Part shown: positions 1 to 8,211 of the stretch, piece by piece
How the letters are laid out: each line of letters starts with the position of its first letter
Position numbering within the stretch: the stretch's first letter is position 1
Source of the DNA: Candidatus Zixiibacteriota bacterium
Lineage (GTDB): Bacteria; Zixibacteria; MSB-5A5; UBA10806
Direction: 5' to 3'
DNA: 64,000 nucleotides
NCBI GenBank assembly: GCA_024641335.1
Contig: JAHEDG010000013.1
Location: forward strand, 1-64,000
Translations under genes and position numbers: made by a program
The notes under the pieces: generated by a model
Seen by the model: only the letters and a program-made list of their open reading frames with translations
Told to the model about the DNA's origin: nothing
Database searches by the model: none

Positions 1-1995
1 GCCGGACGTTTCCTCCGCGGGCACCAGCTTCATGCCGCATTCCGGGCATTTGCCCGGACCCATCTGAACAACATTCGAATGCGAATCCATGGGGCAGGTG
101 TAGACGCCGCTGGTCCCTCCACTCTTTGAGGAATCCATCTTCATTTCGTGTTTATGACCTATTGTATCGGCCCCGGCCTCTTCCTTACTCATATCCATCT
201 TCATCCGCTTCATGTCGGCTTCAGGATTGACAGCAGGCGTTTTTCCCGGATAACCGATCTTCTTCTCGATCAGCTTCATTCCGCATTTCGGGCATCGTCC
301 CGGTTTTGCGGAAACTACACTGTCCTCCGGCATCGGGCATTCATAAACCGTGCGGCCGGACGTTTCCTCCGCGGGCACCAACTTCATGCCGCACTCAGGG
401 CATTTGCCCGGACCCATCTGAACGATATGGGCGTGCGAATCCATGGGGCAGGTGTAGACGCCGCTCGCCGGCGCTGCCTTTTCAGAATCCATTTTCATTT
501 CATGTTGATGACTCATTGTATCAGCCTTGGCCGTATCCCGGCCGGTATCCATTTTCATCCCTCCCATTTCCGCTTGCGGATGTTCGGGCTGTTCGGACGG
601 AATGTCGCTGGTGATCTTAACCGATGCCATTTGGGCCTTGATCTTATTGGTCGCTTCCCGCAAACGGGATTCCGAATCGAGCATGAATTGAGAAGATGTC
701 ACAACCATATCGCCTTCATTTAGCCCGGAGAGAATTTCGATCATATCGTCCTGCCCCAAAACTCCCAGGGTTATGTCTCTCGGCATGAATTTACCGTCGC
801 CTAAAGATACAAAGGCGACATTTCTCAGTCCCGTACGAATCACCGCCTGGTTGGGGACTGCCAGCCTTTCGCCCGGCAGGGCCGATTCGATTCGGGCCGT
901 GCCGAACATGCCCGGCTTGAGATTCATACCCTTGTTGGAAATTTCGATCCGAATCTCGGCGTCGCGAGCCATGTCGTTTAAATAAGGATAGATAAACGAT
1001 ATGCGCCCTTCGTATGTCTGCCCGGGCAGGTATGACAGGGTTGTTTGCGCTTTCTGCCCGGCCTTTACATAGGGAAGCTCGTATTCGTAGATATGAGCCA
1101 CAGCCCAGACCGTCGATAAATCGGCTATCTCCATCAGTTTCATTCCGGGCATGATGTTGTCGCCTTCGACCACCATCTTCGATATCACGACACCGTCGGC
1201 GGGCGTATAAATCGTCAACGTCTTGCGAACCTTTCCGGTACGGGCTAATTCATCGATCTGCCGCTGAGATATATCCCAGAGCAAAAGCCTGTCGCGGGCA
1301 GCCTCAAGCAAACCACCGGCGCTTTCGCGAGCCGAGGCCAACGACGCGTCCTTAAGCTGATCATAATTGGCCAGCGCGGAAAGATACTCACGTTGAGCCG
1401 CCACCAGATCAGGCGAATAGATCTCCAGAAGAGGATCGCCTTTACTAACTGCCTTCCCCTCATAATCGGCGTAGAGCTTCTCCACCCATCCCATTACCTT
1501 GGAGTTGACACTAACCTGCTTTTCCTCGTTATAGGTGATATGGGCCACGGTGTTGATCTCCCGTTTCAATTTCATCTTCCCGACCCTGGTCATCTTTAAG
1601 CCCATATTCTGCGAGGTAACCGGATCGATACGGATGATATTCCCGGCAGCCTCGTCTTCGTACACCGGCACCAGGTCCATACCCATCGGCGATTTGCCCG
1701 GCTCGTTGCGGATATAACTCGGATCCATCGGGGCGACCCAATAGGCGATCTTGCGTTCGCCCGGTTTTTGAACCGATGATTCCCGCCGAATCGGCGTCAA
1801 TTTCATCTCGCATATAGGACAATAACCCGGTTCGTCGGAAATTATCTGAGGATGCATACCGCAGGTGTATTGTTGTTCTATCGACGAATTTGCGGTTTGT
1901 TCATGTTTTCCATTATCCGAGAACATCAGCCGTCCCAGGAAAAAGCCGGTTCCCAGGCAGGCGACCACTATTATCACAAGCCATAATCTTTTCAT
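1..1995 (-). CDS. cusB: CusB-like RND efflux periplasmic adaptor with many heavy-metal-binding domains (C-terminus outside window)
   Basis: The frame is open from an ATG at 1995 to the left edge (665 codons, no stop), so the C-terminus is missing. GAGAGGA precedes the start. The N-terminus has one hydrophobic segment with a possible lipobox (VVAC). Two metal-binding modules follow, YTCGMHP...CPICEMKL and YWVAPMDP...GKSPMGMDL, the second typical of CusB. A membrane-fusion core follows (HITYNEEKQVSVNSKVMG, then barrel-sandwich and beta-barrel segments). The tail then carries at least three more modules of the type YTCPMDSH...CPECGMKL, joined by Met/His-rich linkers such as HKHEMKMDS. The family links an inner-membrane RND pump to an outer-membrane channel and exports Cu(I)/Ag(I). 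The TolC-like gene lies 18 bp upstream in the same operon; the pump gene is probably off the left edge. Confidence 0.9.
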   Translation of the reverse strand, partial: MKRLWLVIIVVACLGTGFFLGRLMFSDNGKHEQTANSSIEQQYTCGMHPQIISDEPGYCPICEMKLTPIRRESSVQKPGERKIAYWVAPMDPSYIRNEPGKSPMGMDLVPVYEDEAAGNIIRIDPVTSQNMGLKMTRVGKMKLKREINTVAHITYNEEKQVSVNSKVMGWVEKLYADYEGKAVSKGDPLLEIYSPDLVAAQREYLSALANYDQLKDASLASARESAGGLLEAARDRLLLWDISQRQIDELARTGKVRKTLTIYTPADGVVISKMVVEGDNIMPGMKLMEIADLSTVWAVAHIYEYELPYVKAGQKAQTTLSYLPGQTYEGRISFIYPYLNDMARDAEIRIEISNKGMNLKPGMFGTARIESALPGERLAVPNQAVIRTGLRNVAFVSLGDGKFMPRDITLGVLGQDDMIEILSGLNEGDMVVTSSQFMLDSESRLREATNKIKAQMASVKITSDIPSEQPEHPQAEMGGMKMDTGRDTAKADTMSHQHEMKMDSEKAAPASGVYTCPMDSHAHIVQMGPGKCPECGMKLVPAEETSGRTVYECPMPEDSVVSAKPGRCPKCGMKLIEKKIGYPGKTPAVNPEADMKRMKMDMSKEEAGADTIGHKHEMKMDSSKSGGTSGVYTCPMDSHSNVVQMGPGKCPECGMKLVPAEETSG

Positions 1996-2013
1996 TTTTT
2001 TCCTCTCGATCCG

Positions 2014-3303
2014 TTATTTTTCAAGCGACGGCGCGGCCTCGGCTGTCAAAGCAGCTATTTGGGCCAGCGATTTTAATCCGTCAGCCAACGATTTTCTTAA
2101 CTCCAGTTCGGCGTCAAACAACCCCATCTGGGCGTTGATGACATTCATGAATTCCAGCTTTCCCACCTCGTAGGCGACCCTGGCTGATTCTAATTCGGCC
2201 CGAGACTGGGGAATTAGCGATTCCTTATATAAGGTGTAACGCGAACGATCGCGATCGTACTCAAGCAGGTGCTTATCCAATTCAAACCGGAGTTGATCGT
2301 TCATATCCAGTTTCATGTATTCCGCTTGACGCAGATCGGCCCGGGCCGACGAGACCATGTTTTTCTGTTTCCATCCGGCCCAGAGTGGAATATTAATTCC
2401 CGCCGAAACACCCAGCATATTTTCCCCGGACATGGGAATCATCTCGCTGGCCTGTCCGAATCCGTAAGAGACGCCGAAGGTGAAATCGGGCAAATAATCC
2501 AATTTGGCGTTTCTTAACATGTTTCGGCGCATATCGATCTCAAACGCCGATTTCCTCAAACGGGGATTTTCCCGTTCAAGGTTCGATAACAGAACTGATT
2601 TATCCAATAACGGGAGATTCGCCATTTCAGGCAGGCTTGCCTTTACCGGCTCCATTGACGGGTCGCTGATAAGCTGTGCCAGCATCACTTGAGACATGCC
2701 GATCATCTTGACCACCATCAGCTTCTCATCCTCAAGCCTGGTCCTCATTGCCTGCGCCTGAAGAACGTTGGCCTGAATTCCCTGGCCGACCCTGTATTTT
2801 TCCCTGGCTACGGCCTCGAGCTCGTCAAAAAAGCTGATATTGTTTTCGACAGTCTCCAGGGCATCGTCCCAGTAAGCCAATTCATAATAGGCCGATCTAA
2901 CCATGGCGGCCATATTCTGACGTGTATTCTCAAGCGATTCCCGATGTCCCCCGGCCATATCCTTAGCGGCGTTTTTCATGGCTCCGAGTTTGCCGGGAAA
3001 CGGTATCATCTGGGTAAGCCCGATCATGACATTAGGCGTGGCCATAGGCTCGCCGACCCAGGAACCGTTGGTCGGCCCGGTTAAACTTATCATAGCCATG
3101 GGATCGGGTAGCGAACCGGCGGGTGATACCATATACTCCGCCGACCTGGCCATCTGCGCCGCAGCCTGTATATCGGGGTTATCCCGTAATACGGTCATGA
3201 CCAGAGAATCCAGAACCGGATCCGATGGAAGGGTTTGACCCCATGAAGATAGGGGTGAAAACAATATGGCTGCGGCTAAAATTAGCCTGATTTTAGAAAA
3301 CAC
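2014..3303 (-). CDS. TolC-family outer-membrane efflux protein (CusC-like)
   Basis: This is an outer-membrane channel for the RND efflux system encoded just downstream. I place the start at the GTG at 3303 because AAAGGA lies 7 nt upstream and the product then opens with a clean signal peptide (ending near SSWGQ). An in-frame ATG at 3357 would add 18 charged residues before it. The protein has about 429 residues, with the two-fold repeated alpha-helical layout of TolC proteins: long Ala/Leu/Glu-rich helices and the typical ARVAYEVGKLEFMNVINAQ segment near the C-terminus. It is probably co-transcribed with the CusB-like gene (gap 18 bp). Copper or silver as substrate is inferred from that neighbour. 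Confidence 0.88.
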   Translation of the reverse strand: MFSKIRLILAAAILFSPLSSWGQTLPSDPVLDSLVMTVLRDNPDIQAAAQMARSAEYMVSPAGSLPDPMAMISLTGPTNGSWVGEPMATPNVMIGLTQMIPFPGKLGAMKNAAKDMAGGHRESLENTRQNMAAMVRSAYYELAYWDDALETVENNISFFDELEAVAREKYRVGQGIQANVLQAQAMRTRLEDEKLMVVKMIGMSQVMLAQLISDPSMEPVKASLPEMANLPLLDKSVLLSNLERENPRLRKSAFEIDMRRNMLRNAKLDYLPDFTFGVSYGFGQASEMIPMSGENMLGVSAGINIPLWAGWKQKNMVSSARADLRQAEYMKLDMNDQLRFELDKHLLEYDRDRSRYTLYKESLIPQSRAELESARVAYEVGKLEFMNVINAQMGLFDAELELRKSLADGLKSLAQIAALTAEAAPSLEK

Positions 3304-3378
3304 TCTGTCGTCCTTTCGCAATAAGTTAAATCGACACGGCTTACGCCGGCCAAACATGCTATAACTTATCCTAAAGGA

Positions 3379-3750
3379 TCAACAAAGTAAAGGAGAGCTG
3401 GATTGCTTTTCTATGGAGGGTGGTGATAATGATCCAAGTTTGAATATTCGTCCATCGAGAATCAAATCTTCCTGGATCATAAGATGTTCGGGATAAATAT
3501 AATTAACGTCGGGACGAATATTATCCTCTTGTAAAACCGTCAGATTTACCGCCGTTTGAAACGGGACGGGCTTATCCTGCGCAATCCCGCAACCGCAACA
3601 GGGACTTCCCCCCATAGTGAGATCGACCGTTTTCTCCGGATGGCAGCAGCAGGCAGACACGACGCACCCCTGGCTGAAAGCCACAGGCGCGGCCAAAAGC
3701 ATCAGGCCCAAAACGGCGCTTAGGATCGATTTCGTTAAATTAACCATCAT
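3379..3750 (-). CDS. Small secreted Cys-rich protein beside the metal-efflux operon
   Basis: I do not recognise a family. The 123-residue product starts with a signal peptide (hydrophobic core LSAVLGLMLLAAPVAF) followed by a Cys-dense stretch: GCVVSACCCH and then SPCCGCG, eight cysteines within about 28 residues. The rest is polar and ends in Cys. It lies immediately upstream of, and in the same direction as, the TolC/CusB genes. A periplasmic metal-binding or metal-sensing role is therefore plausible, but this rests only on cysteine content and position. Confidence 0.6.
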   Translation of the reverse strand: MMVNLTKSILSAVLGLMLLAAPVAFSQGCVVSACCCHPEKTVDLTMGGSPCCGCGIAQDKPVPFQTAVNLTVLQEDNIRPDVNYIYPEHLMIQEDLILDGRIFKLGSLSPPSIEKQSSSPLLC

Positions 3751-3987
3751 GTCTATTATCTTAAACTCCCGATACTAATTACGGTTCCCGAAACAATCTA
3801 TATTAATATTATCGGAAAGCAAGGGTTAATTAATTATTCACAAATCGAAATAATACGAGGAAATGACTATTCGCTTTCATAACTTTCTATCTATTAGTCT
3901 GTTACTAAGGCAATGCTGAGGCCATAATCAGGAGTTTCTAATCCGATCGCAGCCGAAAACCCAAAATGGATAATATCGGCTGCCCGC

Positions 3988-5472
3988 TTATTTTCTCGAA
4001 ATATATTCCTCTGTAGCTTCCCGCATATGTCCCGAACGGTAATCGAAAAGAAAAAACGGTATTCCCTCATTATATAGAGAATCGGCTTTGAATTTGATAT
4101 CCAAAGGCCCCTTAATAGGATCATTGGAGACAATCAATGGCCTTCGGAATCCGAGCCTGTACATCATCGCCGGCCCGGCAATGGCCCGTCCGGGCATATG
4201 ATCCAGCAGAGTATATCGACGGCTGTTCAGATCGAGGCCGGACGCCCCGATATCGTCCACGATACCGCGAACCAGATTCTGGGTGGATTTATATTCGAGC
4301 GACGTTATATCGATAGCCGCGACGCTTATCCCCATATATCCGACGAAAAGCGAATATGCGACGATCCTCAACCATGGCCGGGATTTCGATTTTCGGATCA
4401 TCTCCGAAAACATATACCCGATCAGAACCGCCAGCCCCAGCGATGGCAGATAGATATTCCTGGAGCTGACCTTGTAATTCAACGGGATTATGGGCAAAAG
4501 GGTGATGAAGATAATTAGAATAAAGAACTTCACCTGTTTCGACGACCTGATAAATGCCCATATCACGATAGGTACAAAACTGAATATGACCAGATAGCTG
4601 AACCACCGCCAGAAGTAATAAAACACTCCGACGGAATTCGCGATCTTCTGGAAATAGGGATGAGCGGGGGACGGTATGATAAACCAGCCCAGGTACTCGA
4701 AAAGAACCCTGATCATATGAAAACCGGGATAATAATAAGTTTCCACCACTCCCGGTCTGGAAATCAGAACGGTTCGCAAAGTGAAATAAACAATCAGCCC
4801 GATAGTCCCGACCAACGCCACAGGCTTTATCCTCCTGATAATCTCTCCCCGGCCGGCGAAAAGCGCGGTAAAAGCGGCAAAAACCAAAGGAGCAATCACA
4901 AAATCCTCAACTATAAACAAACCGAGAAATCCGATTGCCGCGAATTTCCCGAACGACGTCCGGTCACCCGATTTCAGATAATCGTAAAGATACCACAACC
5001 CTGAAATATAGGCCAAGGCAGCCAGCTCCCGGATGATTCCGTAGAGCCAGATAACCGCTTCATAATGCTGAAAATAAGCCGCGAAGAAAATCCCCGAAAA
5101 AAGCGCCGCCGGCTTTGGTATTTCTGTCTTTATCAGCAGTTTATAAAAAAACACGCTGACCAGCGAATGCAGCAGTATATTCAACGAGTAGTAACCGACA
5201 GGGTTATCGCCGAATACCAGATACCTCAGATAAATGACAATATTGATCAGCGGACGAAACCGTCCGGGATTTTCCATGGACAGAAAATCGGACAGAGAGA
5301 AACCGTCGCGCATAAGGTTCAGGACGATCCAGTCATCGGTATGAAAATCGTTATAAAGACAAATCAGATAGGCTATTACGGCCAGAATCCCTATAACCCA
5401 TTCTTCTCTGCCCGTTTTTAATATCTTATTCTTGAAATCGTTCTCCTTCCATGATAATAACAGTCGGTGCAA
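3988..5472 (-). CDS. Polytopic membrane protein, GT-C glycosyltransferase-like
   Basis: The 494-residue product has about ten hydrophobic segments. After the first, the periplasmic loop carries HTDDW, the acidic motif typical of GT-C enzymes that use polyprenyl-phosphate sugars (protein mannosyltransferase and ArnT relatives). RFRPLINI and YYSLNILLHSL follow, as in those families. A soluble C-terminal part of roughly 100 residues follows the last membrane segment. Its 5' end overlaps the upstream region of the divergent ridA gene, so the two promoters lie very close together. Membrane topology is well supported; the glycosyltransferase role is inferred from motif layout. Confidence 0.75.
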   Translation of the reverse strand: MHRLLLSWKENDFKNKILKTGREEWVIGILAVIAYLICLYNDFHTDDWIVLNLMRDGFSLSDFLSMENPGRFRPLINIVIYLRYLVFGDNPVGYYSLNILLHSLVSVFFYKLLIKTEIPKPAALFSGIFFAAYFQHYEAVIWLYGIIRELAALAYISGLWYLYDYLKSGDRTSFGKFAAIGFLGLFIVEDFVIAPLVFAAFTALFAGRGEIIRRIKPVALVGTIGLIVYFTLRTVLISRPGVVETYYYPGFHMIRVLFEYLGWFIIPSPAHPYFQKIANSVGVFYYFWRWFSYLVIFSFVPIVIWAFIRSSKQVKFFILIIFITLLPIIPLNYKVSSRNIYLPSLGLAVLIGYMFSEMIRKSKSRPWLRIVAYSLFVGYMGISVAAIDITSLEYKSTQNLVRGIVDDIGASGLDLNSRRYTLLDHMPGRAIAGPAMMYRLGFRRPLIVSNDPIKGPLDIKFKADSLYNEGIPFFLFDYRSGHMREATEEYISRK

Positions 5473-5498
5473 ATTTAGCTTATTTTAAAGGAGATACA

Positions 5499-5882
5499 AT
5501 GAAAAAAATTATCCACAGCGAAAAAGCCCCCAAACAAATCGGTCCGTACAGCCAGGCGGTTGTCGATCCCGCAACCGGATTGCTCTTTACCGCCGGACAG
5601 ATCGCCCTCGACTGGTCCACCGGCCAGATGCTTGAAAAGGATATAATCAAACAAACCCATCAGGTTTTCGCTAATCTCAACGAGGTGCTCCGAGCTGCCG
5701 GCAGCTCATTTGACAATGTCCTTAAGGTCACCCTATACCTTAAAGATATGAATGACTTCGTTAAGGTAAACGAGATCTATTCCGAATACTTCAGCAAAGA
5801 CTACCCGGCTCGCTCAGCTGTGGAGGTTGCCGGATTGCCCCGAGATGCCCTGATCGAGATCGATCTGATCGCCAGGATCTGA
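5499..5882 (+). CDS. ridA: RidA/YjgF family reactive enamine/imine deaminase
   Basis: The 127-residue protein matches the full length of the family. It hydrolyses reactive 2-aminoacrylate and related enamines released by PLP enzymes, in the cytoplasm as a trimer. Visible signatures are APKQIGPYSQAV near the N-terminus, LLFTAGQIALD, and the C-terminal PARSAVEVAGLPRDALIEID, which holds the conserved substrate-binding Arg and Glu. The ATG at 5499 was chosen because AAAGGAG ends 5 nt before it. An upstream in-frame ATG at 5451 would add 16 residues unlike the family. It stands alone, transcribed away from the GT-C-like gene. Confidence 0.95.
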   Translation: MKKIIHSEKAPKQIGPYSQAVVDPATGLLFTAGQIALDWSTGQMLEKDIIKQTHQVFANLNEVLRAAGSSFDNVLKVTLYLKDMNDFVKVNEIYSEYFSKDYPARSAVEVAGLPRDALIEIDLIARI

Positions 5883-5984
5883 GCTTCTCGGAAATGACTA
5901 TCCGGAAAAAGGGTTGACATCTGCCCCGCCAGGTGATAACAAATCGTGTGCTTCGAAAAAGGAATTCGAAACGGTAAGAAAGAA

Positions 5985-6896
5985 ATGAAAATGGACCAGG
6001 GGCGGTCTCATAAAAGAAAGAATCGATCTGCGGCTATAACTTTGTGCTTAACGGTAGCTTATCTGGTCTTCTCATGGTCAAATACGGCTCTATCATCGCC
6101 TGGAGAATGCGCCTTGGATTTTCTGAATATTCCGGTGGGGGCCTATTCGGCGGCTACGGGGCAGGGCAATCTGGCCGGAATCGAGGGTCCGGAGGCTATA
6201 TTCGGTAATCCGGCGATGATAGGAAGAACGGCCGGAGGATTCGCCTCCTATCAGGAACTTCTTACGGATACCCGATCGGAGGCTTTCGCGGTCGGCCTGA
6301 AGTTGCCGGGATATTATTCGGCGGCATTTGGGTTCCATATCTTTCAACCGGGGGAGATCAACGGTTATAGTTCGGAAAATATCAAAACGGACAATATAAA
6401 GGCCGGGGATTACCTGGCCAGGCTGGGGATATCCTCCAACGGAATCCTGTCTTATGGACTGTCGTTCTCTTTCTATGGCCAGCGGCTCCATGATCAGACA
6501 GCATACGGTTACGGATTAGGATTCGGCTTATCTTATGAAACCGGTTTTGGACGGTTAGCTTTAAGCGCTGAGAATATCGGTCCGGATTTCAGGATCGGGG
6601 AATCGTCATCGCCTCTTCCTCAACGATACTCCATATCCGGGTGGATTCCGATTCGAAACAGGTTCTTAAATTTGAATACCGATTTTTATTTCAGCCGTGA
6701 ATCAGGTTTCGGAATAGCGGGGGGGTTGGAGTACTCCCCGACACCGGGATTCTATCTGCGGGCCGGCGGGAATCTGGAGGTCCCGATCGCCCTCGGATTG
6801 GGTATCAACGCCAACAGGATAGGTTTCGATTATTCCTATATGCCGTCGGAACTCTTCGGTGACCGGCATTTGTTCAGCCTGTCTTACCCCCGTTAA
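5985..6896 (+). CDS. PorV/PorQ-like outer-membrane beta-barrel protein
   Basis: After an N-terminal signal region the mature part begins ALDFLNIPVGAYSAATGQG and continues GPEAIFGNPAMIG. This is the recognisable start of the PorV/PorQ (UPF0164-like) family, whose usual form is F-L-x-I-x-x-G-A-R-x-x-x-x-G followed by NPA. The rest alternates short polar and aromatic strands (YGYGLGFGLSYETG, LALSAENIG) typical of a beta-barrel. PorV proteins in Bacteroidota assist type IX secretion, but most homologues in other FCB phyla have no assigned role. The start is uncertain: an upstream GTG at 5946 is possible, and no strong ribosome site marks either. Confidence 0.75.
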   Translation: MKMDQGRSHKRKNRSAAITLCLTVAYLVFSWSNTALSSPGECALDFLNIPVGAYSAATGQGNLAGIEGPEAIFGNPAMIGRTAGGFASYQELLTDTRSEAFAVGLKLPGYYSAAFGFHIFQPGEINGYSSENIKTDNIKAGDYLARLGISSNGILSYGLSFSFYGQRLHDQTAYGYGLGFGLSYETGFGRLALSAENIGPDFRIGESSSPLPQRYSISGWIPIRNRFLNLNTDFYFSRESGFGIAGGLEYSPTPGFYLRAGGNLEVPIALGLGINANRIGFDYSYMPSELFGDRHLFSLSYPR

Positions 6897-7043
6897 TCCT
6901 TTAATGCTTGAAATAAAATGATATAATGTCTCTGTCTGTATTCCGAAAGAAGAACTGACCTGACGAAAAGCGATCTTGTATTGACAAACATTATTCCTAT
7001 TCTCTATTTTGGCAGGGGTGAAATAAAACAGTCGGGAGGTTCA

Positions 7044-7592
7044 ATGAGGAAATTCATCGCCTTAATAATTTTTACGTTATCGGCCGGACAGGCCCTGGCT
7101 CTAACCGATATATCGATCGGCGCGTTCGGGGGATTGAATATCCCTGTCGCCCAGGAGGACGCCAAAACAGGCAACGCTTTCGGGCTCAAGGCCAAATTCT
7201 CGCCGTCCCCCATGATAGGGGGTTCGATATTCTACGAAAATAGGGCTTTCGGCGATCCTGAAATCACAGTCGGCGGATTGACTATGAGTATCGACGGCGG
7301 CAAGGTTACATCGTTCGGCGCGGAACTCCTTATCGGCAATGTCGGCGGAGCGGCCGGACCGCATTTCTATTGGGCCCTGGGCATTTCGAATTACCAATGG
7401 AAGCGTGATGGATTTGAAGATCACACAAAGGTCGGCTATCATCTGGGGCCGGGATTCGAGCTGGTTTTACCGGCCGCCAATATCGGCATCGAGGGACGGG
7501 GTAAATTCGAGATTGTCCCTACCGGAAGCGGCGGATCGAGAAAGAACGCCCTGGTATTTGTCGGCGTAAACTATCACTTCGGGTTATTATAG
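7044..7592 (+). CDS. Small outer-membrane beta-barrel protein
   Basis: The start at 7044 follows GGGAGG by 4 nt and gives a clear signal peptide (MRKFIALIIFTLSAGQALA). The 182-residue product then shows repeated amphipathic strands rich in Gly and aromatics and ends in VFVGVNYHFGLL, a typical C-terminal barrel strand. An OmpA/OprF-like eight-stranded fold is likely; no specific function can be read. The lipoprotein gene follows after 10 bp in the same direction and probably shares the transcript. Confidence 0.7.
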   Translation: MRKFIALIIFTLSAGQALALTDISIGAFGGLNIPVAQEDAKTGNAFGLKAKFSPSPMIGGSIFYENRAFGDPEITVGGLTMSIDGGKVTSFGAELLIGNVGGAAGPHFYWALGISNYQWKRDGFEDHTKVGYHLGPGFELVLPAANIGIEGRGKFEIVPTGSGGSRKNALVFVGVNYHFGLL

Positions 7593-7602
7593 GAGGGTTG
7601 AG

Positions 7603-8121
7603 ATGAAGAAATACATGATCTACGGTATGGCCCTTCTGGTTTTGATTTTTATAGCCGGATGCGTGGCCAGCGGAACGCTGATATTGGTGTACGATATCGA
7701 CTCGTTTATCTCGTCGTCTACTTCTATCCAGGTAACCGAGGTCGATCTGACCGACAACAGCGACTACAACGACCACAAAGATAAGATAAAATCGATAGAC
7801 CAGGTAGCTGTGGTTGGTACATTGGAAAACCTGGAGTTTGCCGACAACCAGGCCGAGGTCTGGCTTTCCGATGTCGGTACTTATTCGAGCCCGGCCGAGG
7901 TCAGGGCTAATGCCACAATCGTTTTCTCATCGCCGGTGATCCTTGCGGGCGATACGCTGTTCATCGATTGGTCCGATGCTTTGAGCTACATTCAAAATCT
8001 CCAGACATTAAAAGACGCTGCCGACAATGGACATTTCTACTTGTACGGTCTGGCGGAAAATTCACCGTTCAGCGTCAGGTTCCAGATCAGTCTGGTGATC
8101 ACTATGACCGCGGGACTATAG
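7603..8121 (+). CDS. Putative lipoprotein of unknown function
   Basis: An AGGAGG site 9 nt upstream marks the ATG. The N-terminus has a signal sequence ending in a lipobox (LIFIAGC), so the protein should be lipidated at Cys20. The 172-residue remainder contains acidic stretches (EVDLTDNSDYNDHKDK) and ends in alternating hydrophobic residues (FSVRFQISLVITMTAG). I do not recognise a family. It follows the small barrel gene by 10 bp and is closed by the hairpin at 8157-8194. Confidence 0.65.
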   Translation: MKKYMIYGMALLVLIFIAGCVASGTLILVYDIDSFISSSTSIQVTEVDLTDNSDYNDHKDKIKSIDQVAVVGTLENLEFADNQAEVWLSDVGTYSSPAEVRANATIVFSSPVILAGDTLFIDWSDALSYIQNLQTLKDAADNGHFYLYGLAENSPFSVRFQISLVITMTAGL

Positions 8122-8156
8122 CCGCTGTTCTCATAAGATTCAGGGCACAAAAGCAT

Positions 8157-8194
8157 AAAGGCCGGATATTCGCTTTGAATACCCGGCCTTTTTT
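8157..8194 (+). terminator. Rho-independent terminator, possibly bidirectional
   Basis: A 13-bp stem with one mismatch (AGGCCGGATATTC against GAATACCCGGCCT) around a 5-nt loop is followed by six T on the plus strand. A short A run on the other side lets it also serve the PEPCK-like gene that converges from the right. Confidence 0.85.
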
Positions 8195-8211
8195 GTCGTT
8201 TATATTACGAT

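Noticed and set aside
148-723. Open frames on the plus strand across the CusB-like gene
   Set aside because: They are antisense shadows of the minus-strand frame, whose metal-binding motifs are unmistakable; they have no ribosome site.
3894-4133. Minus-strand frame of 79 codons at the end of the GT-C-like gene
   Set aside because: It overlaps the real gene out of frame, without a ribosome site or recognisable motif.
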